Source: Conexibacter sp. CPCC 206217 (lineage in GTDB: Bacteria > Actinomycetota > Thermoleophilia > Solirubrobacterales > Solirubrobacteraceae). From it: DNA of 64,000 nt. Position numbers and translations under genes: made by a program. Location of the stretch: assembly GCF_030646165.1 (NCBI RefSeq), contig NZ_JAUTDO010000003.1, forward strand, positions 310,001 through 374,000, given 5' to 3'. Position 1 is the stretch's first letter. Each line of letters opens with the position of its first letter. The notes under the pieces were generated by a model that searched no databases, was not told where the DNA came from, and was given only the letters and a program-made list of their open reading frames with translations. Positions 1 to 7,063 of the stretch are shown here, piece after piece.

Positions 1-293
1 AGATCGCCGTCGGGCACGACGCCGGTCTCCGTGATCTCGCCGTCGCTGTCGCCGGTCGTCGAGACGGCGCCGAAGCGGGCGATCGTCTCGTAGGTCTTCC
101 CCAGCCCCATCAGGAATCTCTGCGCGCGCGTGCCGCGGCCGACGAGCACGAGCAGCAGCCCGGTCGCGAACGGGTCGAGCGTGCCGGCATGGCCGACTCT
201 CGTCTTGCGCGGCAGTTGCCGCCGCACCCGGTACACGACGTCGTGGGACGTGATGTCGCGGGGCTTGTCGTAGAGGATGACGCCGTCGGTCAC
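1..293 (-). CDS. truB: tRNA pseudouridine(55) synthase TruB, N-terminal part (runs off the window)
   Basis: Makes pseudouridine 55 in the T-loop of tRNAs. Only the first 97 codons are present; the gene continues past base 1. The translation opens MTDGVILYDKPRDITSHDVV and carries the catalytic family motif GHAGTLDPFATG, with the nucleophilic aspartate at about residue 40, followed by the GRGTRAQRF segment typical of TruB. The GTG start at 293 shares a GTGA overlap with the nrnA stop, so it is translationally coupled and is the last visible gene of the nusA-infB operon. The rbfA-nrnA-truB order is common in Gram-positive bacteria. The identity is secure and the C-terminal PUA region cannot be judged. 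Confidence 0.95.
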   Translation of the reverse strand, partial: MTDGVILYDKPRDITSHDVVYRVRRQLPRKTRVGHAGTLDPFATGLLLVLVGRGTRAQRFLMGLGKTYETIARFGAVSTTGDSDGEITETGVVPDGD

Positions 294-1297
294 AGCTGCC
301 GGGCGACCTCGTCGCGCAGGAACGCGACGAGCTCCTCCCACGACAGTTCCGTCGAGAAGCCGGCCGCCTGGCGGTGCCCGCCGCCGCCGAGCGCGCGGGC
401 GATCGCGGACACGTCGACGCGGTCGTCGGAGGCGCGCAGGGAGACCTTTCTGAGGCCCTCCTGCCCTGGTCCGAGGCGGTCGCGCACGAGCGCGGCGACC
501 GCCGTCCCCTCGACGGAGCGCAGGTGGTCGATCACGCCCTCGGAGTAGTTCTCCTCGGCACCGGTCTCGCGGTAGTCCTCGGCGGTCAGTCTGGTCGCCG
601 TCAGGCGGCCCCCGTCGTAGCGCTCCACCTGCGAGAGGCCGCGCGCCAGCAGCGCGAGCTTGCCGTACGGGATGCCCTCGTATATGCGGCGGTAGATGTC
701 GTGCACGTCGACGCCGGCGTCGATCAACTCCGCCGCCATCACGTGGGCGCGCGTGCCCGTGTTCTCATACATGAACTTGCCGGTGTCGGTCACGAGGCCG
801 ACGTAGAGCGCCTCCGCGATCGAGGTCGTCGGCTCGACGCGGAGCCCGCGCATCAGGTCCCAGACGATCTCCGCGGTGCACGACGCCTCGGGCACGACGT
901 GGTTGACCGTGCCGAAATGGGTGTTGTCGTGGTGATGGTCGACGTTGAGGATGTGGGCGCCCTCGAACTTCAGCGCATCGGCCGGGTTGCGGTCGATGTT
1001 GCCGCAGTCGAGCAGGACGATCGTGCGCTCCTCGATGTCCGTGGGCGGAACCGAGACGAGGCCGTCGAGCGAGAAGAAGCGGTACTCGTATGGCAACGGG
1101 AACTCGTCCGCGTCCATGAACATGATCGAGTCCTTGCCGGCCGCGACGAGGATCTGGTGCATCGCGACGAGCGAGCCGAGCGCGTCCCCGTCGGGGTTCT
1201 CGTGCGTGCCGAGCAGGAACTTCTCGGCGCCGCGGATCTCGTCGAGCACCTGCGACCTCGTCGCGCGCTTGCCGTTGGTGCCGGTGGTGCTCATCAC
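290..1297 (-). CDS. nrnA: DHH-family oligoribonuclease / pAp phosphatase NrnA
   Basis: Degrades short RNA oligomers (nanoRNA) and, in characterised homologues, dephosphorylates 3'-phosphoadenosine 5'-phosphate. At 335 aa it has the usual length. Metal-binding DHH motifs are visible: HENPDGDALGS near residue 33, VLLDCGN near 95 and VDHHHDN near 119, which is the DHH signature. The C-terminal DHHA1 motif GGGGHRQAAGF lies near residue 305. The start is either GTG at 1297, in a GTGA overlap with the rbfA stop, or ATG at 1294 in a TGATG overlap. Both imply coupling to rbfA. It is cytoplasmic and sits between ribosome maturation genes, as in many Firmicutes and Actinobacteria. Confidence 0.95.
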   Translation of the reverse strand: MMSTTGTNGKRATRSQVLDEIRGAEKFLLGTHENPDGDALGSLVAMHQILVAAGKDSIMFMDADEFPLPYEYRFFSLDGLVSVPPTDIEERTIVLLDCGNIDRNPADALKFEGAHILNVDHHHDNTHFGTVNHVVPEASCTAEIVWDLMRGLRVEPTTSIAEALYVGLVTDTGKFMYENTGTRAHVMAAELIDAGVDVHDIYRRIYEGIPYGKLALLARGLSQVERYDGGRLTATRLTAEDYRETGAEENYSEGVIDHLRSVEGTAVAALVRDRLGPGQEGLRKVSLRASDDRVDVSAIARALGGGGHRQAAGFSTELSWEELVAFLRDEVARQL

Positions 1298-1713
1298 GCG
1301 TCCTCCGGCTCGGGGGCGGGCGCGTCGGCGCCGTCGCCGACCTCGGGATCGAGCTCGATCGAGTCGCGCGCGCCGGGCGGCATCTCCTTCAACAGCTCGT
1401 TGATGCGCAAGCCTCTGTCCACTGAGTCGTCGTAGGCGAAGGTGATCTCAGGCGTGTACTTCATCCGCACCTCGCGCGCGACCTTGCGCTGCAAGAAACC
1501 CTGCGACGAACGCAGCCCCTCCAGGCCCGCGGCACGCGCCTCCTCGTCGCCGAGGATGCTCACGTAGACGCGGGCGTGACGGAGGTCTGAGCTGGTTCTG
1601 ACGGCGGTCACGGTGACGAATCCGACGCGCGGATCCTTGAGTTCCTGCGTGATCGCCTCGCTGAGGACGGTCCGTACCGCCTCGTCGACGCGACGGATTC
1701 GACTGCCGCTCAT
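1294..1713 (-). CDS. rbfA: 30S ribosome-binding factor A
   Basis: Assists late 16S rRNA processing and 30S subunit maturation. The 139-aa protein has the compact KH-type RbfA fold: an N-terminal RIRRVDEAVRTVLSEAI helix, LKDPRVGFVTVTAV, the ARVYVSILG strand, and the MKYTPEITFAYDDSVDRGLRI core. The acidic proline-rich tail after about residue 115 is an ordinary actinobacterial extension. ATG at 1713 overlaps by four bases (ATGA) the stop of a 29-codon reading frame that fills the space after infB, so its translation may depend on that frame. Downstream it is coupled to nrnA. Confidence 0.96.
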   Translation of the reverse strand: MSGSRIRRVDEAVRTVLSEAITQELKDPRVGFVTVTAVRTSSDLRHARVYVSILGDEEARAAGLEGLRSSQGFLQRKVAREVRMKYTPEITFAYDDSVDRGLRINELLKEMPPGARDSIELDPEVGDGADAPAPEPEDA

Positions 1714-1799
1714 CCTATCCCTCCGCGCAGGTCATCGACCGACGCCGTGAGCCCCGCCGCGAAGCGACGGAGCTGCACGGCGACGCAGCCGGCAGCCAT
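1710..1799 (-). CDS. Predicted 29-aa small protein between infB and rbfA
   Basis: I recognise no family. The frame begins ATG one base after the infB TGA stop and ends in an ATGA overlap with the rbfA start, so it exactly bridges the two genes using the same junction types seen throughout this operon. The peptide starts MAAGCVAVQLRRF and is mildly basic and amphipathic, with one cysteine. In other actinobacteria this position often holds ylxP (DUF503, about 90 aa), but I see no DUF503 motif here, so a relic or replacement is possible. It could also be only a coupling device that carries ribosomes from infB to rbfA. Its translation is inferred from geometry alone. Confidence 0.45.
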   Translation of the reverse strand: MAAGCVAVQLRRFAAGLTASVDDLRGGIG

Positions 1800-1800
1800 C

Positions 1801-4248
1801 TCAGGCCAGCTCGCGCTCGACCTTGCGCGTCGTGTAGGCCTCGAGCAGGTCGCCTTCCTTCACGTCCGCGAAGTCTCTCAGCACGATGCCGCACTCGAAT
1901 CCGGTCGCGACCTCTCTGACGTCCTCGTTGAAGCGCTTCAGCGAAGCGATCTCGCCGTCGTAGACGACCGTGCCGTCGCGCACCAGGCGCACTCTCGCGC
2001 CACGCGTGACTCTGCCCTCGGTGACGTAGGAACCGGCGATCACGCCGATTCTCGAGGCGCGGAAGATCGCGCGGACCTCTATCGAGGCGATCTGGTCCTC
2101 GACCTCCTCCGGCTCCAGCATGCCCTCCATCGCCGCGCGCAGCTCTTCGATCGCGCGGTAGATGACGGCGTAGGAGCGGATCTCGACGCCTTCGCGGTCC
2201 GCCACGCGGGCCGCGTCGCCGATCGGCCGCACGTTGAACGCCAGCACGACGCCCTCGGAGGCGGCCGCCAGCATCACGTCGGACTCGTTCACGCCACCGA
2301 CGCCGCGATGCACGACGTTGACGGAGATCTCGTCCTGCGGCAGCTTCGCGATCTCGTCCTCGATCGCCTCGAGCGAGCCGGCGACGTCCGCCTTCAGCAC
2401 GAGGTTCAGCTCCTGCAACTCGCTCTTGAAGATGTCCTCCAGCGAGATGCGCTTGCCGGAGCGGCGGGCGCGGGCCTCCGTCTTGAGACGGTTCGCGCGC
2501 TCGCCGGCGAGCTGACGGGCCTTGCGGTCGTTCTCGACGACGCGCACGGTCTCGCCGGCCTCCGGGACGGTGTCGAAGCCGAGGATCTCGACCGGCTCGC
2601 CCGGCAGCGCTCTCTTCACGCGCTGGCCGAGGAAGTCGTTCATCGCGCGCACCTTGCCCCAGTGAGGCCCGGCGAAGAGCGCGTCGCCGACGTGCAGCGT
2701 GCCGCGCTGGATCAGCACGGTCGCGACGGCGCCGCGGCCCGGATCGAGCTTCGACTCCACGACGATGCCCGACGCCTCGGCGTTCGGGTTCGCTCTCAGC
2801 TCCTCGACCTCGGACATCACGAGGATCGTGTCGAGCAGGTTGTCGAGGCCTCTCTTCGTCTTCGCGGAGACGTCGACGAACTCGATCTCGCCGCCCCACT
2901 CGACCGGCTGCAGGCCCAGCTGCGTCATCTCGGTGCGGACGCGGTCGGGCTGTGCGCCCTCCTTGTCGATCTTGTTGACCGCCACGAGGATCGGCACTCT
3001 CGCCGCCTTCGCGTGGTCGACCGCCTCCTGCGTCTGCGGCTTCACGCCGTCGTCGGCGGCGACCACGATCACGGCGATGTCGGTGACCTTCGCGCCGCGG
3101 GCACGCATGGCGGTGAACGCCTCGTGGCCCGGCGTGTCGAGGAAGGTGACCTCTCTGTCGGCGTGATGCACCTGGTAGGCGCCGATGTGCTGCGTGATGC
3201 CGCCGGCTTCGCCGGCCGTCACCTCGGTGTCGCGGATCGCGTCGAGCAGCGACGTCTTGCCGTGGTCGACGTGACCCATGATCGTGACGACCGGGGCGCG
3301 CTCGACGAGCTCGTCCTCGCTGTCGTCGTACTCGGGCTCGGCGTCGACGTCGTCGGCCGCGTGGACGACCTCGGCCGTGCGGTCGAACTCGCTCGCGAGC
3401 ATCTCGATCGCGTCGTCGGACAGCGTCTGCGTGAGCGTCGCCATCTCGCCGAGCTGCATCAGCTTCTTGATGATCTCGGGGATCGGGATGTCGAGGTACT
3501 CGGCGACGTCCTTGACCGTCGAGCCCGACGCGATCTTGACGTGCGCGGGCCCGGCCGAGACTCTCGTCTCGAGCGGCGCCGGCTCTTCGTACGTACCGCG
3601 ACGGCGGCGACCGCGACGCTGACGGCGCGGCGGCTGGTTCATCGGCCCGCCGCCGGGCGCGCGGCGCGAGGCCTGCGAGTCGATCACGACGCGACGGCGA
3701 CCGCCGCCCGCGGCGCCGGCAGCGCCGCCGCCGAGCGAGTCGCGCGTGGGACGCTGTCTCGGCTCGCCGTTGGGAGTCGTTCCGTCGGTGCGCGCCGGAG
3801 GCGGACCGTCGCCAGGGCGACCGCCGCCGCGCGGGCCCTCACCCGGGCGACCGCCCGGACGCTGACCGCCGCGCTGGCCGGGACCGCCGGGGCCGCGCTG
3901 ACCGCCGGGACCGCCCTGACCGCGCGGACTGCCGCCGGGACCGCCCGTGCGCTGCTGGCCGCCGTTGCCGGCGGCGGCAGTGCCGGGAGCCGGCATGCGC
4001 GTTCTCACGCGCGGCACGACTCTCGGTCTCTCAGGGGCGTTTCTGTCGCGGTAGGTGCCGACTCTCGCTCTCGTCGGCGGCGTTCTTCTACGCAGGCCCT
4101 TCTCGTCGAGCACTCTCAACGCGGCGGACTCGTCGACGCTGGAAGACGGCGTAGGCGCGTTGAGGCCTGCCGATCTCAGCGTGGCGATGAGGTGTCCGGC
4201 GGAGATGCCGTGCTCTTTGGCGATGTCGCTGACTCGCTTATTGCTCAT
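1801..4248 (-). CDS. infB: Translation initiation factor IF-2
   Basis: GTPase that places fMet-tRNA on the 30S subunit and promotes subunit joining. The 815 aa are laid out as expected: an IF2_N domain (residues 1-50, KRVSDIAKEHGIS), a long low-complexity Gly/Arg/Pro-rich linker (about 60-220), a second IF2_N, then the G domain from about residue 325 with GHVDHGKTS (G1), DTPGHEAF (G3) and NKID (G4), followed by domains II, III and C2. The ATG lies in an ATGA overlap with ylxR. The stop is followed after one base by the ATG of a 29-codon frame. AGA arginine codons are frequent, for example in the GRVTRGARV segment near the C-terminus. Confidence 0.98.
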   Translation of the reverse strand: MSNKRVSDIAKEHGISAGHLIATLRSAGLNAPTPSSSVDESAALRVLDEKGLRRRTPPTRARVGTYRDRNAPERPRVVPRVRTRMPAPGTAAAGNGGQQRTGGPGGSPRGQGGPGGQRGPGGPGQRGGQRPGGRPGEGPRGGGRPGDGPPPARTDGTTPNGEPRQRPTRDSLGGGAAGAAGGGRRRVVIDSQASRRAPGGGPMNQPPRRQRRGRRRRGTYEEPAPLETRVSAGPAHVKIASGSTVKDVAEYLDIPIPEIIKKLMQLGEMATLTQTLSDDAIEMLASEFDRTAEVVHAADDVDAEPEYDDSEDELVERAPVVTIMGHVDHGKTSLLDAIRDTEVTAGEAGGITQHIGAYQVHHADREVTFLDTPGHEAFTAMRARGAKVTDIAVIVVAADDGVKPQTQEAVDHAKAARVPILVAVNKIDKEGAQPDRVRTEMTQLGLQPVEWGGEIEFVDVSAKTKRGLDNLLDTILVMSEVEELRANPNAEASGIVVESKLDPGRGAVATVLIQRGTLHVGDALFAGPHWGKVRAMNDFLGQRVKRALPGEPVEILGFDTVPEAGETVRVVENDRKARQLAGERANRLKTEARARRSGKRISLEDIFKSELQELNLVLKADVAGSLEAIEDEIAKLPQDEISVNVVHRGVGGVNESDVMLAAASEGVVLAFNVRPIGDAARVADREGVEIRSYAVIYRAIEELRAAMEGMLEPEEVEDQIASIEVRAIFRASRIGVIAGSYVTEGRVTRGARVRLVRDGTVVYDGEIASLKRFNEDVREVATGFECGIVLRDFADVKEGDLLEAYTTRKVERELA

Positions 4249-4523
4249 GCAGTGTCCAAGTGTACGTTCTCTGAAGGATCAAGCTCGGCGGGCACCGTGG
4301 AGGGCACCCGAACGGCTCGTCGGAAGGCGCGGTTGAAGCCGCCGCGCGAGCGCGCCGCGTCGAAGCAATCCCGTGCGCGGCAGGTGTATGCCCCGCGGCC
4401 GGGCAGCTGACCGGCGCTGTCGGCGACAAGCGCTCCGTCGATGACGACGTAGCGCAAGAGCGAGCTTCTCGGCGCCGTGCGGCCACAGCCGACACAGCGC
4501 CGAAGCGGCTCGTGACCCGTTAT
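4245..4523 (-). CDS. ylxR: YlxR-family nucleic-acid-binding protein (apparent AUA start)
   Basis: Small DUF448/YlxR protein of the nusA-infB operon, an RNA-binding or nucleoid-linked regulator in homologues. The frame encodes the full conserved core: PLRRCVGCGR at the N-terminus, SLLRYVVIDG, the family hallmark LPGRGAYTC and the FNRAFRR helix. There is no ATG, GTG, TTG or CTG between the upstream in-frame stop (a TAG inside the nusA tail) and the Cys motif. The only plausible start is ATA at 4523, giving (M)TGHEPLRRC, 9 nt after a GGAGGA sequence and in an ATAA overlap with the nusA stop. The first conventional start, TTG at 4457, would delete the CxxC motif. The stop overlaps the infB ATG. 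Family call is firm; the start is unusual. Confidence 0.85.
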   Translation of the reverse strand: MTGHEPLRRCVGCGRTAPRSSLLRYVVIDGALVADSAGQLPGRGAYTCRARDCFDAARSRGGFNRAFRRAVRVPSTVPAELDPSENVHLDTA

Positions 4524-5965
4524 GAGGCGGGCTCCTCCGCGGGCTCTTCGCCCGCCGCCTCGTCCTCGACCGGGTCGCTATCCCCGTCGAGCTGCTCCTC
4601 CTGCGCCTCCAGAGCCTCGTGCTCGTCCTCGATCACGCTCTCCTCGAGCAGCTCCGCCTCTTCCTCGGCGACCAGCACCGCGGCGCCGCCGCCGAGCGCG
4701 GCGACCTCGTCGCCGTCGATGCCCTCCAGCGCCTGGTGGTTGGGCAGGCCGCAGTAGCGCGAGCCGGGCAGGGCCGAGTTCGGGCAGCGACGGCCGTTGG
4801 AGAGGATCGCGGAGCAGCGCCCGCCCTGGACCTCTTCCTCCTCGTAGCCGCCGTCGGCCTCCTCGGAGGCGAACTCCGTCTCGGAGCGGATGTCGATCCG
4901 CCAACCGGTCAGACGCGCCGCCAGGCGGGCGTTCTGGCCCTCGCGGCCGATCGCCAGCGAGAGCTGGTCGTCGGGCACGATCACCGTCGCCTGCTTGCCG
5001 TCGTCGTCGACGAGCACCTCGCGCACGCGCGCCGGCGAGAGCGCCTTCGCGACGAAGCGGGCGGGCTCGTCGTTGTACGGGATGATGTCGATCTTCTCGC
5101 CGCGCAGCTCGGAGACGACCATCCGCACGCGCGAGCCGCGCGGGCCGACGCAGGCGCCGACCGGGTCGACCCCGTCGGCGTGCGAGACGACCGCGATCTT
5201 CGAGCGGTAGCCGGGCTCGCGGGCGACGTTGGTGATCTCGACGAGGCCGTCGGCGATCTCCGGAACCTCGAGCTCGAACAGCGCCTTGATCAGCTCCGGG
5301 TCACGGCGCGAGACGATGATGCTCGGGCCCTTCGTCGAAGCCGAGACGTCCTTGATCACGGCCTTGATCCGCTGCGAATGGTCGTAGCGCTCGCCGTCGA
5401 CCTGCTCGGACTTCGGCAGCAGCGCCTCGACGCGCTCGCGCAGCTGCACGAGCGTGTAGCGCGAGTCCGACTGCTGCACGATGCCGGTGATCAGCTCTCC
5501 GACACGGTCGCGGTACTCCTCGAACATCATGTCGCGCTCGGCCTCGCGGATCCGCTGCAGGATGACCTGCTTCGCGGTCTGCGCGGCGATCCGGCCGAAG
5601 TCCTCGGGCGTCACGTCGACGCGCTCGATCTGGTCCTCGTACTCGGCGAGCTTCTCGAAGTCGAGCTCGGGCTCCGGCATCTGACGGGCCTCGCCCGTCT
5701 CGGGATCGACGCCCGAGAACTCGGCCGCGATGATCTCTTCCTGCTCGGTGATCAGCTGGTCCTCGAGGTCCTCGGGGATCACCAGCTCCCAGACGGTGAA
5801 GTCACCGAGCTCGCGGTCCATCTCGACCTGCGCGTAGGGCGCCGCCCCTGGCTGCTTCTTGTAGGCGGACAGGAGCGCGTCCTCGAGCGCGACCATGAGC
5901 TTCTCGCTCGAGATGTTCTTCTCGGCCGCAAGTCCACGGACGGCATCCAGGATCTCTTTCGACAT
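4520..5965 (-). CDS. nusA: Transcription termination/antitermination factor NusA with C-terminal zinc-knuckle-like tail
   Basis: Binds RNA polymerase and nascent RNA to modulate pausing, termination and antitermination. The 481 aa hold the N-terminal polymerase-binding domain (1-125), an S1 domain, then KH1 and KH2, with VGACVGPRGSRVRMVVSEL and LSLAIGREGQNARLAARL clearly visible. After the KH domains there is an unusual Cys/His segment (about residues 382-410) of the form C-x9-C-x10-C-x4-H containing LSNGRRCPN and GSRYCGLPNH, then an acidic Glu-rich tail of about 65 residues. It has no E. coli-type acidic repeat domains. The SD (AGGAGA) lies inside the last codons of rimP, 9 nt before ATG. 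The stop forms an ATAA overlap with ylxR. Confidence 0.97.
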   Translation of the reverse strand: MSKEILDAVRGLAAEKNISSEKLMVALEDALLSAYKKQPGAAPYAQVEMDRELGDFTVWELVIPEDLEDQLITEQEEIIAAEFSGVDPETGEARQMPEPELDFEKLAEYEDQIERVDVTPEDFGRIAAQTAKQVILQRIREAERDMMFEEYRDRVGELITGIVQQSDSRYTLVQLRERVEALLPKSEQVDGERYDHSQRIKAVIKDVSASTKGPSIIVSRRDPELIKALFELEVPEIADGLVEITNVAREPGYRSKIAVVSHADGVDPVGACVGPRGSRVRMVVSELRGEKIDIIPYNDEPARFVAKALSPARVREVLVDDDGKQATVIVPDDQLSLAIGREGQNARLAARLTGWRIDIRSETEFASEEADGGYEEEEVQGGRCSAILSNGRRCPNSALPGSRYCGLPNHQALEGIDGDEVAALGGGAAVLVAEEEAELLEESVIEDEHEALEAQEEQLDGDSDPVEDEAAGEEPAEEPAS

Positions 5966-5970
5966 GCTGC

Positions 5971-6390
5971 TTACTCTCCTGGGACGAGGTTGGACCGTTT
6001 GATGTCGGTATAGGGAATCGAGACGACGCCGGTGTCCGCGGCGATCGTGACCTCGGAGTCGCTGGCGCCGACCAGCTCGCCGATGAACGAGCCGTGTCCG
6101 CCGTGCGCTCCGCGGGTGCGGACGCGTGCGCGTCGTCCGATGAAAGCTTGGTAGTGCTGGGGCTTCGTCAGCGGGCGGTCGCTGCCGGGCGAGGAGACCT
6201 CGAGCGCGTAGCGTTCGCGGACCGCGACGAGATGGTGCGTGACGCGCTCGCAGAGCGCGAGCGAGACGCCGTCCGGATGGTCGATGAAGAGGCGCACGGT
6301 GTTGCCGCCGATCACTTCGGCGAGCACGACCTCGACGTCCGGCTCGGCCTGGTTCAGCACTGCCTCGACGTCATCCTGAATCCTGCCCAT
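5971..6390 (-). CDS. rimP: Ribosome maturation factor RimP
   Basis: Needed for 30S subunit maturation. I start it at ATG 6390 (MGRIQDDVEAVLNQ) because a strong GGAGGTGA Shine-Dalgarno lies at 6399-6406, giving 139 aa; in-frame ATGs at 6408 and 6417 would add 6 or 9 residues. The conserved N-domain core (VRLFIDHPDGVSLALCERVTHH) and the SSPGSDRPL motif are present, followed by an SH3-like C-domain ending SIPYTDIKRSNLV. It is the first gene of the nusA operon; a strong hairpin with a U-tract sits directly upstream in its leader. Transcription start was not located. Confidence 0.95.
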   Translation of the reverse strand: MGRIQDDVEAVLNQAEPDVEVVLAEVIGGNTVRLFIDHPDGVSLALCERVTHHLVAVRERYALEVSSPGSDRPLTKPQHYQAFIGRRARVRTRGAHGGHGSFIGELVGASDSEVTIAADTGVVSIPYTDIKRSNLVPGE

Positions 6391-6417
6391 TTGCGCGTTC
6401 ACCTCCATTCGACTCAT

Positions 6418-6445
6418 AAAAAAAAGTGGGCGAGCGCCCACTTTC
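6418..6445 (-). terminator. Intrinsic terminator-like hairpin in the rimP-nusA leader
   Basis: Read on the minus strand, a 10-bp perfect stem (AAAGTGGGCG/CGCCCACTTT) with a 2-nt loop is followed by seven more U. That is a textbook intrinsic terminator. It lies only about 30 nt 5' of the rimP start, and the next gene upstream is divergent, so no upstream minus-strand gene exists for it to end. A second hairpin (GTCGGT/ACCGAC, about 6455-6473) precedes it. The likely role is premature termination (attenuation) of the nusA operon, which would fit the known autoregulation of nusA operons in other bacteria. Confidence 0.75.
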
Positions 6446-6643
6446 GGAACGGCCGTCGGTTCGAGACCGACGCAGAAAGCTGTCAGGCCAGGTTAGCACT
6501 GCCGCGCGTCGCGGGTCGCGAATCCGCTGCAATGCACGTGCCTTTGCGAACACTTTCGCGTGCCCGTCGTGGATGCTGCGGACGCGCTCGCGGGGAGGGC
6601 GTGCGCGGCGTCGCGGGCGTGCGCCACGTATCGTTGCGCGGCG

Positions 6644-7063
6644 ATGACGAGAGACCCCCGTATGACCGTCGAGACCTTCATCGAGGGGCTCGACGGCGAG
6701 ACCCGCAGACTCGCGTTCGCCGAGTGGGGCATCACGGTCGAGGCGGCCGGCTGGCCGCTCGACGTCGGCGTCGCGATCCGCGACGGCCTGCTGCGCGCTC
6801 AGGCGCACGTGATCGGCCCCGACCGGATCGACCCGCACGACCTGCTGCGCTGGAACCGCCAGGTCCCCTTCGTCCGCTTCGCGCACACGCGCGACGGCGA
6901 GGTCTGGATCCAGGGCGACCTGCCGCTGGTCGCCGTCGACCCCGTCCAGCTCGACACCTTCCTCGGCTTGCTCGTCCTGAGTGTGGTGCAGGCGCGGGAG
7001 GCCGCGGGGCGGGCGGACGGGGAGCGTGCGGGCGACACCGTTGACGACGACGAGCGCGTGTGA
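6644..7063 (+). CDS. YbjN-domain-like (type III secretion chaperone-like fold) protein
   Basis: A small cytoplasmic protein of 139 aa whose pattern resembles the YbjN/sensory-domain family: an acidic amphipathic N-terminus, a WPLDVGVAIRDGLLRAQAHV strand pair, LLRWNRQVPFVRFAHTRDGEVWIQGDLP, then a C-terminal helix SVVQAREAAG. The family is thought to bind partner proteins; no enzyme motif is visible. The start is ATG 6644, with ATG 6662 as an alternative. Its last codons overlap (GTGA) the start of the following ATPase, so the two are translationally coupled and may work together. The family assignment is by resemblance only. Confidence 0.6.
   Translation: MTRDPRMTVETFIEGLDGETRRLAFAEWGITVEAAGWPLDVGVAIRDGLLRAQAHVIGPDRIDPHDLLRWNRQVPFVRFAHTRDGEVWIQGDLPLVAVDPVQLDTFLGLLVLSVVQAREAAGRADGERAGDTVDDDERV

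Noticed and set aside
3640..4000. Gly/Arg/Pro-rich repeat DNA within infB as a possible repeat element
   Set aside because: It is the ordinary low-complexity linker of IF-2 in high-G+C actinobacteria, in frame and on the expected side of the G domain.
1747..4410. Very long plus-strand open frames opposite infB, nusA, carB, rel and recJ (up to about 890 codons)
   Set aside because: These are antisense shadows created by high G+C in the third codon position of the real genes; their translations are Arg/Ala/Asp-rich with no domain, and the minus-strand genes have complete family motifs.
6456..6472. T-arm-like sequence GTCGGTTCGAGACCGAC on the plus strand, suggesting a tRNA
   Set aside because: No D-arm, anticodon arm or acceptor pairing can be built around it; upstream is the terminator hairpin of the rimP leader. 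It is a chance hairpin or part of the leader on the other strand.
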